A stretch of 23,375 bases of DNA from NCBI GenBank assembly GCA_002336815.1, contig DDEU01000046.1:108649-132023 (forward strand), in the 5' to 3' direction. This stretch comes from Chitinophagaceae bacterium UBA1946 (GTDB lineage: Bacteria; Bacteroidota; Bacteroidia; Chitinophagales; Chitinophagaceae). A program made the translations under genes and the position numbers. A model generated the notes under the pieces. The model saw only the letters and a program-made list of their open reading frames with translations. It had not been told where the DNA came from and did no database searches. Shown in pieces: positions 6,886-17,600 of the stretch (position 1 is the first letter of the stretch; the number at the start of each line of letters is the position of its first letter).

Positions 6886-9800
6886 ATGAGCCGCAAACAA
6901 CTGCTTCCCTTTATTGCATTATTGTTCCCCCTGGCATTGGCTGCACAGGATAATAAAGCCGATAAAAAGAAATGGGACGTCAACAATCCCGGAACGCCAT
7001 CTAAAGAAGTTGCTTTTACTGTTAAAGAAGGTACCTGGATGAATGTAGATGTATCACCCGATGGAACCCTGATTGCCTTTGACCTGCTGGGCGATATCTA
7101 TACCATCCCGGTTAACGGCGGGGCAGCAACAGCACTCCGGCAAAATCTTGCCATGGAAGTACAGCCAAGGTTCAGCCCTGATGGAAAAAAAATATTGTTT
7201 ACATCTGATGCAGGCGGCGGCGACAATGAATGGGTGATGGATAAAGATGGCAGCAATGCCCGCCAGATCACCAAGGAAAATTTTCGCTTGCTCAACAACG
7301 GCGTGTGGTCGCCCGACGGTCAATACATCATCGCAAGAAAACACTTTACCTCGGGCCGTTCTCTCGGTGCCGGTGAATTGTGGATGTACCATATCAATGG
7401 TGGAGATGGCCTCCAGCTTACGCCAAGAAAAAATGACCAGCAGGATCTCAACGAACCCTCCGCCTCTGCTGATGGAAGATACATTTATTACAGTGAGGAT
7501 ATGTATCCCGGCGGTTACTTTCAGTACAACAAAGATCCCAATAACCAGGTATTTGTGATCAAGCGATTCGACCGTGAAAAAGGTACGATTGAAGTAGTGA
7601 CCGGTGGGCCAGGTGGCGCAGCCCGTCCGCAAATATCACACGACGGAAAAACGCTGGCCTTTGTTAAAAGAGTAAGAACGAAATCTGTGTTGTATCTAAG
7701 AAATCTTGAAACCGGCGAAGAGTGGCCTTTGTACGACCAGTTGTCAAAAGACCAGCAGGAAGCCTGGACCATTTTTGGAATTTACACCGGCTTTTCCTGG
7801 ATGCCCGATGATAAGAACATCGTTATCTGGAGCGGTGGAAAAATATTAAAGATCGCTGCAGACGGAACAAATGCAGCAACCGAAATTCCCTTTGTATGCC
7901 AGGTGAAAAAGCGTATCACCGATGCTGTTAGGTTTAAGCAGGACATTAACCCCGATGAATTCAATGTGAACGTGATCCGGAATACCATTACATCGCCTGA
8001 TGGGAAATTCATTGTGTTTAATGCCTTGGGCCATCTCTGGAAAAAAGTATTGCCCAATGGAAAACCCGAAAGGCTTTCTACCGCAATTGACCAGGAAAGT
8101 GAACCCGCTTTTTCTGCTGATGGAAAATCACTGGTATATGTAACCTGGAATGATACTGCCAAAGGCGCTATTTTTCAGCTCGACCTTGTTGCTGTTGCTG
8201 CTGCGCCTGTAAAGGTCACTGCCGCCAAAGCGATTTACCGAACGCCGTCTTTTTCGCCTGATGGGAAAAAGATCGTTTACTACAAAGAAGAAGGCGACAA
8301 TGTGATGGGAATTACCTTCAATGTGAACCCCGGTATCTATGTGATGGATGCCGATGGCAGCCATAGTGCATTTGTAAGCAATAAAGGAGATGCTCCACGG
8401 TTCAATCTAAAGGGCGACAGGATCTATTACCAGGCTGGCAATTCCTTTGGCTCCTGCAAAACAGACGGCAGCGACGACAAGCTTGTTTTTAAAAGTACCT
8501 ACGGAAGCCAGTTCACTGTATCGCCTGATGGCAACTGGGTATCGTTTATCGACCTGCACGAAGTGTACGTAGCAGCCTTTCCGCATACCGGCAAAACAAT
8601 TGAACTAACGGCTACGACTACCTCCTACCCGGTTAAGATCGTTTCCCGTGATGCAGGTATCAGTCTTCACTGGAGTGCAGACAGCAGGCAATTGCATTAT
8701 ACATTGGGTGATCAGTATTATTCTATTAACCTCGATGACCGTTTTGATTTTATCGCCGGCAAACCCGATTCCTTATTCAAAACACCTGAGAAAGGCATCG
8801 CCGTTAGATTAAAGGCAAAGGCAGATAAACCAGTTGGCAGTATTGCGTTTACCAATGCGAGGATCATTACAATGAACGGTGATGAAGTGATTGAGAATGG
8901 TACGCTGCTGGTGGAAAGTAATCTTATCAAAGCTGTTGGAAGTACCGGTTCAGTGAAGATTCCTGCAGGTACAAAAGAGATCGACTGCAAAGGAAAAACC
9001 ATTATGCCCGGTTTGGTGGATGCCCATGCGCATGTAAATCATTTCCGGTCTGGACTGACACCACAAAAACACTGGCCTTACTATACTAACCTGGCGTATG
9101 GCGTTACCACTTCACATGATCCTTCTGCCAACAGCGAGATGGTGTTCGCACAAAGTGAAATGGTGAAAAGCGGCGAAATGGTGGGACCAAGAATTTTTAG
9201 CACCGGCACTGTTTTATATGGTGCTGATGGAGATTTTAAAGCCGTGATCAATTCTATTGAGGATGCAAGAAGTGCGTTGCGCAGAACCAAAGCTTATGGA
9301 GCCTTTAGTGTAAAAAGTTATAACCAGCCAAGAAGAGAGCAAAGACAAATGGTGATCCAGGCTGCAAGAGATCTGGGCATGGAAGTAGTACCGGAAGGTG
9401 GTTCCTTCTTTTATCACAATCTCAGTATGATCCTTGATGGGCATACCACGATTGAACATAATATTCCTGTTGCGCCGTTGTATGAAGATGTGATCAACCT
9501 CTGGAAGAATTCTAAAACAGCCTATACGCCCACCCTGATTGTTTGTTATGGAGCACCCAATGCCGAATATTACTGGTACCAGCATACCAATGTTTGGGAG
9601 AATGAAAAGCTCCTGCGGTTTACACCACGCTCTGTCATTGACACCCGCAGCCGTTTTAGAACAATGCTGCCGGAAGAAGAGTATGAGAACGGACACATAC
9701 TCGTTTCAAAAAGCTTGAAAAAATTAAGTGACGCCGGCGTGAAAATTAATATGGGAGCGCATGGCCAGATACAGGGAATTGGTGCCCATTGGGAGATTTG

Positions 9801-10143
9801 GAGTATGAAACAGGGTGGCATGACTAATCTGGAATCGTTGAGGACTGCAACGCTAAACCCGGCACAAAGTCTTGGCCTGGATAACTGGATCGGTTCTTTG
9901 CAGGCAGGAAAACTTGCTGATATAATTGTGATGGAAAAAAATCCACTGGAAAGTATTTACAATACAGAAAGCATTATCTATACCATGGTGAACGGAAGAT
10001 TATATGATGCATCGCAAATGAACGAGATCGGCAATTACAACAAACCCCGTGGTAAATTTTACTGGGAACAGTCTGGCAATTCAATGGCTTTTCCATGGCA
10101 TGAATCCAGCAGGAGTTATGATAAAGGGCAGTTGGATGATTGA
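6886..10143 (+). CDS. Secreted amidohydrolase with N-terminal TolB-like beta-propeller
   Basis: This 1085-residue protein is a fusion of a TolB/PD40-type beta-propeller and a metal-dependent amidohydrolase domain. A signal peptide (QLLPFIALLFPLALAAQ) sends it to the periplasm. Residues about 40-640 contain some twelve blade motifs of the form SPDGxxIxF, for example VSPDGTLIAF, FSPDGKKILF, WSPDGQYIIA and FSPDGKKIVYY. The enzyme domain (about 655-1060) has the metal-binding HAH (His714, His716), a Lys at 810 in the strand that often bears the bridging carboxylated lysine, and DGHTTIEH (His853, His858). At the place where most amidohydrolases have the catalytic Asp, the sequence reads MGAHG, with His959. 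I believe that is usual in this propeller-fused subgroup. It ends with the GKLADIIV strand. The substrate is unknown; the propeller may bind peptides or peptidoglycan-linked partners. Confidence 0.9.
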   Translation: MSRKQLLPFIALLFPLALAAQDNKADKKKWDVNNPGTPSKEVAFTVKEGTWMNVDVSPDGTLIAFDLLGDIYTIPVNGGAATALRQNLAMEVQPRFSPDGKKILFTSDAGGGDNEWVMDKDGSNARQITKENFRLLNNGVWSPDGQYIIARKHFTSGRSLGAGELWMYHINGGDGLQLTPRKNDQQDLNEPSASADGRYIYYSEDMYPGGYFQYNKDPNNQVFVIKRFDREKGTIEVVTGGPGGAARPQISHDGKTLAFVKRVRTKSVLYLRNLETGEEWPLYDQLSKDQQEAWTIFGIYTGFSWMPDDKNIVIWSGGKILKIAADGTNAATEIPFVCQVKKRITDAVRFKQDINPDEFNVNVIRNTITSPDGKFIVFNALGHLWKKVLPNGKPERLSTAIDQESEPAFSADGKSLVYVTWNDTAKGAIFQLDLVAVAAAPVKVTAAKAIYRTPSFSPDGKKIVYYKEEGDNVMGITFNVNPGIYVMDADGSHSAFVSNKGDAPRFNLKGDRIYYQAGNSFGSCKTDGSDDKLVFKSTYGSQFTVSPDGNWVSFIDLHEVYVAAFPHTGKTIELTATTTSYPVKIVSRDAGISLHWSADSRQLHYTLGDQYYSINLDDRFDFIAGKPDSLFKTPEKGIAVRLKAKADKPVGSIAFTNARIITMNGDEVIENGTLLVESNLIKAVGSTGSVKIPAGTKEIDCKGKTIMPGLVDAHAHVNHFRSGLTPQKHWPYYTNLAYGVTTSHDPSANSEMVFAQSEMVKSGEMVGPRIFSTGTVLYGADGDFKAVINSIEDARSALRRTKAYGAFSVKSYNQPRREQRQMVIQAARDLGMEVVPEGGSFFYHNLSMILDGHTTIEHNIPVAPLYEDVINLWKNSKTAYTPTLIVCYGAPNAEYYWYQHTNVWENEKLLRFTPRSVIDTRSRFRTMLPEEEYENGHILVSKSLKKLSDAGVKINMGAHGQIQGIGAHWEIWSMKQGGMTNLESLRTATLNPAQSLGLDNWIGSLQAGKLADIIVMEKNPLESIYNTESIIYTMVNGRLYDASQMNEIGNYNKPRGKFYWEQSGNSMAFPWHESSRSYDKGQLDD

Positions 10144-10154
10144 GGCGGGTTCGT

Positions 10155-10196
10155 CAATAGTGAATGGTGAATGGTCAATAGTGAATAGTGAATAGC
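10155..10196. repeat. Heptanucleotide repeat array after the amidohydrolase gene
   Basis: Six successive 7-base units are CAATAGT, GAATGGT, GAATGGT, CAATAGT, GAATAGT and GAATAGC, beginning 11 bases after the stop codon. The units differ by single bases, so the array is a diverged tandem repeat with consensus GAATAGT. It resembles the array at 1133-1188 in unit length, intergenic position and the terminal (A/G)GT. Confidence 0.8.
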
Positions 10197-10432
10197 CTTC
10201 CGCTTCGCCCCAGTTATCAAAAGAATAAAATCTGTAGTTATAGTTCTACAATTTTTCACTGGTAAAATCGACCATAAACAGGTTGTTATTACTAATTATT
10301 ATCCTGTGAAAAGGAAGTTTCTTTGTATAGTAAATAAAGCAAAACAAAAAGAATATCCAATAATTTTTTTATTAAGAACAATAAAAGCAAATAAGTAATT
10401 TCCTTTGAAAACTATCCAACATCCATGATCCA

Positions 10433-10540
10433 ATGCTATCTAAAACCAATTCCGCAGGGAATTTAAACACTGAAGAAAAATACACTGAAACCAAATCAAA
10501 ATTCATACTATGTCCTTTATGTAACAAAGCTGCAGCCTAA
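10433..10540 (+). CDS. Possible 35-residue small protein with a CPLC motif
   Basis: An ATG frame of 35 codons ends in TAA 33 bases before a strong intrinsic terminator. The peptide begins MLSKTNSAGNLNTEEKY, is polar and charge-balanced, and ends FILCPLCNKAAA, so a CxxC pair sits near its C-terminus. No clear ribosome binding site is seen, which is common in this phylum. A shorter overlapping frame starts at 10425, and a 44-codon frame lies on the opposite strand (10372-10506), so coding is uncertain. The terminator is the main support that something is transcribed rightward here. I know no family for it. Confidence 0.3.
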   Translation: MLSKTNSAGNLNTEEKYTETKSKFILCPLCNKAAA

Positions 10541-10573
10541 ACTTTATATAGGGAACCATGGCACAAAAAAATT

Positions 10574-10598
10574 ACCACCGGATCAGCCGGTGGTTTTT
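10574..10598 (+). terminator. Strong intrinsic terminator
   Basis: A perfect 8-bp stem ACCACCGG/CCGGTGGT with the five-base loop ATCAG is followed directly by TTTTATTTAT. It points rightward. The nearest plus-strand gene of normal size ends 430 bases upstream, which suggests a short transcript between them. Confidence 0.85.
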
Positions 10599-10684
10599 AT
10601 TTATCGTATACTTTACTAATACGTTTTACAACCGGCCTGCTATCGTTATTAATTCGGTAAAAAATGGTTTTCTTTGCAGCCGGT

Positions 10685-11521
10685 ATGTCATTATTCATCT
10701 CATCATTAAATTCAGGCAGCAACGGAAACTGTTACTATGTAGGCAACAGCGAGGAGGCCGTTCTGATCGATGTGGGCATTTCCTGCCGGGAAATAGAAAA
10801 GCGGATGAAACAACTGGGCCTCAAGATGGAAAAGGTAAAAGCTATTTTTGTTTCGCATGAACACGGTGATCATATCAAAGGCGTTTCTACCCTGGCGAAT
10901 AAATACAAACTGCCGGTTTATATAACTCCCCTAACGGCGAAGTATGGCCCCATTCTCATCAAACACCTGTCACGTACTTTTACAGCCCACCAGCCGGTTG
11001 TTATTGGCGGATTAATGGTTACGCCCTTTTTAAAAAAACATGATGCCAGCGATCCCCATAGTTTTATCATTTCTTACAACAATATCACTGTTGGCGTGAT
11101 CACTGATATCGGCATCGCCTGCGAACAGGTGATCCATTATTTTAAACAATGCCATGCTGCATTTTTAGAATCTAACTACGATGAAGACATGCTGGAAAAT
11201 GGCCGTTACCCTATTCATTTAAAGAACCGCATCCGTGGCGGTCATGGGCATATCTCTAACCGGCAGGCGCTTGAATTATTTAACCGGCACCGGCCACCGT
11301 TCATGACGCACCTTATTTTGTCGCACCTGTCAAAAGAAAATAATTCGCCGGAACTGGCAGCGGAAGTTTTTGCGGCTCATGCAAACGGAACCGAGATCGT
11401 TGTGGCGTCCCGTTACAAAGCCAGCGACGTGTATGCGATTGCTTCGGGCGGCATACATACGGTTCGAACTTTTACTCCGGTATCAAAACCCGTTCAGCTC
11501 GGCCTTTTTGAAATGATGTAA
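10685..11521 (+). CDS. walJ: Metallo-beta-lactamase-fold nuclease, YycJ/WalJ family
   Basis: This family acts as a 5'-3' DNA exonuclease linked to DNA repair in Firmicutes and is widespread in Bacteroidota. The product has 278 residues from the ATG at 10685 (MSLFISSLNSGSNGNCYYV), the usual family start; the frame extends seven codons further upstream to an ATG at 10664, which I consider spurious. The metal-binding motif HEHGDH is at residues 58-63 (His58, His60, Asp62, His63). Other family blocks follow in order: KYKLPVY, KHDASDPHSF, ITDIG, FLESNYDEDML, GRYP, GHGHISN and LSHLSKENN. It has no signal peptide and should be cytosolic. In Bacillus the gene sits in the walRK operon; here it stands alone between a terminator and a convergent surface-protein gene. 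Confidence 0.88.
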   Translation: MSLFISSLNSGSNGNCYYVGNSEEAVLIDVGISCREIEKRMKQLGLKMEKVKAIFVSHEHGDHIKGVSTLANKYKLPVYITPLTAKYGPILIKHLSRTFTAHQPVVIGGLMVTPFLKKHDASDPHSFIISYNNITVGVITDIGIACEQVIHYFKQCHAAFLESNYDEDMLENGRYPIHLKNRIRGGHGHISNRQALELFNRHRPPFMTHLILSHLSKENNSPELAAEVFAAHANGTEIVVASRYKASDVYAIASGGIHTVRTFTPVSKPVQLGLFEMM

Positions 11522-11593
11522 TCTTAAACAAGCATTGATAATGTCAACCGCAATGCTGCGAAGCATAGTGAGATAACCGTTGCACAAAAAAGA

Positions 11594-11637
11594 ATGAAGT
11601 TGTAACCCCGGCTTAGAAAAGCCAGCATTCAACTTCA
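11594..11637 (-). terminator. Terminator hairpin of the giant surface-protein gene, possibly bidirectional
   Basis: Outer arms ATGAAGTTG and CAACTTCAT (9 bp) enclose an inner stem GGCTT/AAGCC with the loop AGAA. On the minus strand the structure is followed by TCTTTTTTG, a good U tract, 29 bases past the stop of the 2235-residue gene. On the plus strand it lies 73 bases past the nuclease stop, so it may serve both convergent genes. Confidence 0.65.
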
Positions 11638-11665
11638 TCTCATGCAAACAATCCAAAAAAAAAAT

Positions 11666-14600
11666 TTATTGAACAAGTACCTGTTGCAGCGTTTTGCTGC
11701 CGGCGCCTGTTACTTCAACCTGATAAGTTCCTTTTGTGAGTGATGTATTTACCAACACCGCATGCGATGCATTGCCTCCGGTTGTTGTTATTGCTGTTGT
11801 GTAGATTACCTGTCCACCTGCATTTGTCAACACAACCGTGTATTTGCCGGCTGGCTGGTTGCTGAACTGCAGGTTGATGGTATTATTCTCCAGTGGATTC
11901 GGGTAGATACTGATGCCGGTTTTATTATTGACAGGCAGTACATTCACCGTCTGACTGTATGTTGCTTTACCGTCTGGTTCAACGCTCCTGATGCGATAGA
12001 AATTATTGCCGGCAGAAGGGTTTTCATCAACAATGCTGTAAGCCGCAGCCGCATTGCCTGTTTTGGCAATGAGCGTTTTTATATTGCTGAAATGATTGCC
12101 ATCTGCTGATCTTTCTACTTCATACTTTACAGTATTGATCCCGTTGTTCACCTTCCATTCAACGGCGATGCCCTTTTGCTGGCGATATGCTTTTACACTG
12201 GTAAAACCAACCGGCAACACCTGGTAAGTTCTAAATATGATCATGAAACGGTTAGCCGCTGCAGAAGCAGGATCCGCATTCACTGAAAAATCAACCGTTG
12301 TAAGGTCGTTCAAACCTACAGTGGTTTCTGTTCCAAGGTAATTGTCTTTCAATATGCCGGTAAGGCCGTTGTTATCCAGGTTGCGTGGCGTAAAGATGAG
12401 CTGGTAATTGCGTTGTGTTGTTCTTGTAAGTTTTAAGAACAGGGTATCTGTCACCTGCAGTCCGGGCCTTCTTTCTAATGTAAGCGCTTTTGAATGCCGC
12501 AACAATGCAAAGGTTTCGTTCACGTTGGCAAATTTCAGTGCATCTTCTGCATTTACCTCATCGCTGTAGGCATTGTCAAATTCCGCTTTTACACCATCCG
12601 CAAGAATGGTTGTGTTGTCTGCATTCAGCAGGTAAAGGTTAACGTTAAGGCTTTCTGCCGGTGATACAGCAGGACGGGCAACCGCATAAGTACCGCCATC
12701 TGTTTTATCGCTTTCGTTGATGGTGAGTGAAGCGCTTCCTGCAGCCGCAGTTTCAACAAAAAATGCCTGGTGGCTCAGTAATTCGCTGGTTTGTGCGCTG
12801 CCGCTTACCGATGAAGAAAAAGCGCCATCATTGTCAATGTCATCCAGCATCACATATCCGCCAACTGTATTAAGTGAAGGATCCCATACATAAAAACGTT
12901 TGATGAGATTTGTTCTACTGATATTGTTAAAGTCTATGGGCGAAGCATATGGATTACCGATGAGTGTAAAATTCCCAGCCACGGAAGATGCCGTAAATGC
13001 CTGGGCGCCTGTTTGTAATTGCCCTGCACTGCTAAGCGTGGTGGCGTTGGTGTTAGCGGTTACATAATTGGCGGTATTCCTGTCTCCTCTCACAAACAGG
13101 AAGTAGCCGGTATTGTCTGCGCTGCCACTGGTTCCCGGCGAAACACTTACCAGCGTACTGGCAACGGGCGAAAGTGTTTGTGTGGATACATCCCATACTT
13201 TTAAAGAAGAACCGGAAGCTGCATCCAGGCCAAAGCCACCTGCCGGGCCTGTGATCAATGTGCCGGCACCGGGGCTGTACACACCGCTGTTCTGCCAGCT
13301 GTCGTAAATAGTGTTTGAATTGGTAACAGGTGCCGTGATCAGGCGCCAGGCCCTTCTTGCTGCGATGTAACGCTGCACAATGAACTTGCCACCTGCCGTA
13401 TAATCAAAACCGCCACCCACGGAAGCTACCCTTGCAGTACCGGAGGAATTGGAAGCCAGGGTGATATTTTTATCTACCAGGTCGATGGTACCCAACGTTG
13501 GGGTAAGCGTACCTGTTAGACTGAATGACTGATCGATCAGTACCCCTGCTGCATTGTCTACTTCAAGGTCTTTCATGGCTGCAACGGTAGCCGCAGATCC
13601 GGGGAAGCTTTGCTGGGCGGAGCCGTTCAATATGATCGCACCATTGTTGGTGATGGTTCCGCTGTTGGAATAAACACCGCTGATACTTAAACTTCCGGTG
13701 CTGGTAATGCTGATAGAAGCACCTGCAGCAATGCTGATGTCATTTACAACGATATTTCCTGCAATGGCCGGGTAATTTGGCAAGCCTCCCGTTAAGGTAA
13801 GGTCAATGGTACCTGATGGTACGCTTCCACCACACCAGTTACCGCTGTTGTTCCAGTCTGTATCTACAGTACCTGTCCATACACCGCTAGTAAAATCGAT
13901 CGTTACATCGTCGGTTGAAACAGCGCAGGGCGCATTGGTAATGGACCATCGCAACACGTAGGTAGTTCCCGCCGTGCCGCTGAAGGATGAAGTTGGGCTG
14001 GTGGATGCTGCAAAGGACCCGCCGCTGCCGCTGATGATGCTCCAGCTTCCTGTTCCGGTTACCGGTGTATTGGCAGCAAGTGTGGCAGATACGCCGCAGA
14101 TACTTTGATCCGGTCCTGCATTGGCTGGGGTAGGCGCCGCCGATAGTGTTATTACAGCACTGCCGGTTTTATCGCCTGCCTGTGCATTGCAACCAGCGTC
14201 TGTAAGTGTGCTGATGGTATACGTGGTATTGCTTCCCGGGGTAACACTCACCGTTACAGGGTCTGTGCTTCCGGAGAAGGCAGCGCCGCTTGACAGCGTA
14301 CCGCTCCATGGACCGGTGCCGGTTACTGCAATGCTTAATACAGCAGATGAGCCCGAGCAAATGGTTGCTGTACCGCTGAGTACGCCGGTAGGATTATTTC
14401 GTGTAACCACTACCGGTTGTACATCTGAACAGCCGCCCAGTGATACCTTTCCTTTGATGTAATAGGTACCCGCAGTCCCGATCGCTGATGGTGAAGCCAG
14501 CGAAAGCGTGGCTGCTGCGTCCGTCCAGTAGGTATAGGTTAAACCACTGGTTGATCCTGCTGTGACGGCTGCTGCGGTCAAGTTAACAGTTGCAGGTGAG

Positions 14601-17600
14601 CAGAATGGTGCCGGGTTGGTTATAATCAGAGTAGGTGTAGTACATGGTAATTGTTCTGCTAAAGCGATATCACCAAATGCTGTAATGCCTGTAACCTGTG
14701 TACTGGTAGAAGTTTTTGTACCCACCGTTGGATAAGACCAGCTACCGGAATACCTGCCTGCAATTAAATTGGCCGTATTGGTAGAAGCGTCTTTGTCTGC
14801 AGCGATAAAATTAAACACTGCACTATAGTTGGTAAAGGTAGTTGTTACATTGGTAAGCGTCCAGTAGCGGTTAATGGAGAGCGTGCCATCGAGGTAAGCT
14901 GATACCAGCAATGGATGATCAGTAGCGGTCGTTTTTACGGTAACGTTCCCGGCCACTGAAACACTTGCAAAAGTGAGTGTTACAGGCGTGTAGTTGGTTG
15001 CATCGCCAATATCGAAGGTTCTTGCCACATTTACGCCCGTAGCAATATTTCTTTGTTCGTTACCATAAATATAACCACTGGTGCGGCTTACACTTCCGGT
15101 GCTGCTGATAATAACAGTACTGCTGCCCGTTGTAATGATACCGCTTGTAAATGTAAGCACGCCGGTGATGGTAGTACTAATTGTTTGATTGATGCCGGCT
15201 GCATTATTTAAAATAAGATTTCTGAAGGTTGTGTTGCCTGTACCACCAATCGTTTGCGCCGATGTACCACTAAAGGTAACGGTACCCGTTCCGGCTGTAT
15301 ATCCTGCCGCACCTACATTGTTGATCCAGTTTCCTGCAAGCACAATGTTCCTGTTATTTGTTGTATTGCTGAGCACACCTGAACTAATGGTAAGGTTGCC
15401 ATTCACGGTTATATCAGTTGTTGAAATGATCTTGTTCCCCGAACCTGCTATCGTTAAATGATAATAGGTCTGGCTCCTCATCGTGGCACTGCCGCCGTTA
15501 TAGGTAACCATATTACCGGTAGCTGTGGAGGTAAGTGTGGTAATGGTTAACGGCGTGGTGCTGCCCAGTGATAATTTGGCATTGGTACCTTGTACAAAGG
15601 TTGTTCCGGTGAGTGTGCCCACTACAATGGCCGTACCTCCAAGATTATTGGTGAGCGTTCCTGCATTTACATCGGTTACACCGGCACTCCGGATGTCACC
15701 TGCGCCTGACCAGGTTTGAGTGGCGCTTGTTCTGATGGTTCCTGCATTGAAGGCAAGCGCCGTGGTATTATTTTGTACGATGCCGCCCGCAAATACCAGC
15801 CTGCCAACCGTTGTAACTGAAGTCGCAGTAAAGGTAGAGGTGCTGCCTACAGTGACCAGCCCGGTAAACGTACTGATTCCGGTACCGTTATTGTCCAGGA
15901 ATGCACTGGTACCGCTTAATGTGGTAGTACCGTTTACAGTAAGGTTCCCCTGTGTGCTTACTGTCAGTAAGCCTGTTACACTGAGGTTCCTGAAGGTATA
16001 GTGAACGGTTGCAGCGCCTGCCATGGTAACACCGGTGGTGGCAGTTCCTGCGATATTCAGATCTGCGTTACCCGTTACCGTTATACCCGTACTAAAACTC
16101 ATATTGACCGTTCCGGTGAGTGTTTGATTGTCTCCTACTGTGGCACCACCGGCAGAAAATGTTCCTGCCGTATTGGTAAAGCCTGAAGTAAAGATCATAT
16201 TGGCAGGTGTTGTAACGGCGGAAGATACCCACCGCCCGGTTGAGTTATGTGTTACAAGACCGGTAAAGGTTGAAACACCCGTATTATTATTGTCTGTAAA
16301 ATCACCTGCGCCGGTAATACTGGTTGTTCCGGAAACGGTAAAATTGCCCGAAGTGTTTACCAGCAATGTACCCGTAAGCGTTAGGTTGCCCGGTATCACG
16401 TAGTTCATAGCTGTGCCCGAAAACCTTACGCCGCCAGCACCGGTGATGGTAAGATCGCCGGAACCGGTTATCGACAAAGGATTGTAGAATATCATGAGAA
16501 TGGTGCCGGTCAAAGTTTGACCACCTGTTACAGTAGCACCACCGGCGTTAAATGAACCGGCAGTATTGGTAAAGCCTGCTGTGAACACCATATTGGCTGC
16601 GGTAGTAACTGCTGTTGACGTCCATGCGCCGGTTGAGTTATGTGTTACCGGGCCCGTAAAACTGGTGACGCCGGCGTTATTATTATCCCAAAAAGCACCG
16701 GTACCTGTGATGGATGTAGTGCCGCTTACAGTGAGATTCCCGGTAGTGGAAACTGTCAGTCTTCCCGTGAGGGTTAAATTCCTCACAGCATAATTGATGG
16801 CAGTTCCACCAAAAGTGGCACCTGTAGTGGCTGTTCCGGCAATGGTAAGGTCGCCGTTACCAAGTATCGTTAAGCCGCCCGAAAAAGCCATATTGACTGT
16901 TCCGGTAAGCGTCTGGTTGTCGCTGATGGTGGCACCTCCTGCATTGAATGCGCCTGCTGTGTTGGTAAAGCCAGATGTGAATACCATGTTTGCAGGTGTG
17001 CTAACCGTGGTTGAAGACCAGCTACCGGTAGAATTATGTGTTACCAAACCGGCAAAACTGGTGATGCCGGCATTGTTATTATCGCTGAATGCGCCCGTGC
17101 CGGTAATATTGGTAGTACCACTCACGGTAAGATTGCCCGTGGTACTCACGGTTAAAAGACCGGTGAGGGAAAGATTTCTTACCGCATAGTTGATACCGGT
17201 TCCACCAAAGGTTACGCCCTGCGATGCTGTTCCTGCAATGTTCAGATCGCCGTTACCCGTAACCGCTAGTCCACCGGTAAAAGTCATATTGACCGTTCCG
17301 GTTAGTGTCTGGTTGTCTGTTATCGTGGCAGCGCCCGCATTGAAAGCACCGGACGTATTGGTAAAGCCGCTTGTAAATACCATATTGGCAGGCGTCATTA
17401 CGGTGGTAGATGTCCATGAACCTGTAGAGGCATGTGTTACTGTACCGGCAAAACTTGTGATGCCTGTATTGTTATTGTCGTTGAATGCGCCGGAACCGGT
17501 GAGTGATGTAGCACCGCTTACAGTAAGATCACCAGTAGTGCTTACCGTTAGTAGTCCTGTTAAAGTAAGATTTCTTACTGCGTAGTTGATGGCTGTTCCA

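Larger units (their letters stand above)
10144..10684. other. 541-base gap with repeat array, possible small gene and terminator
   Basis: No gene of normal size lies here. It begins with a period-7 repeat array (10155-10196). From about 10230 to 10430 it is very AT-rich, and I could not find a convincing TTTG/TAnnTTTG promoter. A 35-codon frame (10433-10540) and a strong intrinsic terminator (10574-10598) fill the right half. The last 85 bases lead into the nuclease gene. Confidence 0.7.

Noticed and set aside
10372..10506. A 44-codon minus-strand frame opposite the possible 35-residue gene.
   Set aside because: The only nearby terminator points the other way and the composition is no better than that of the plus-strand frame; kept only as a reason for caution.
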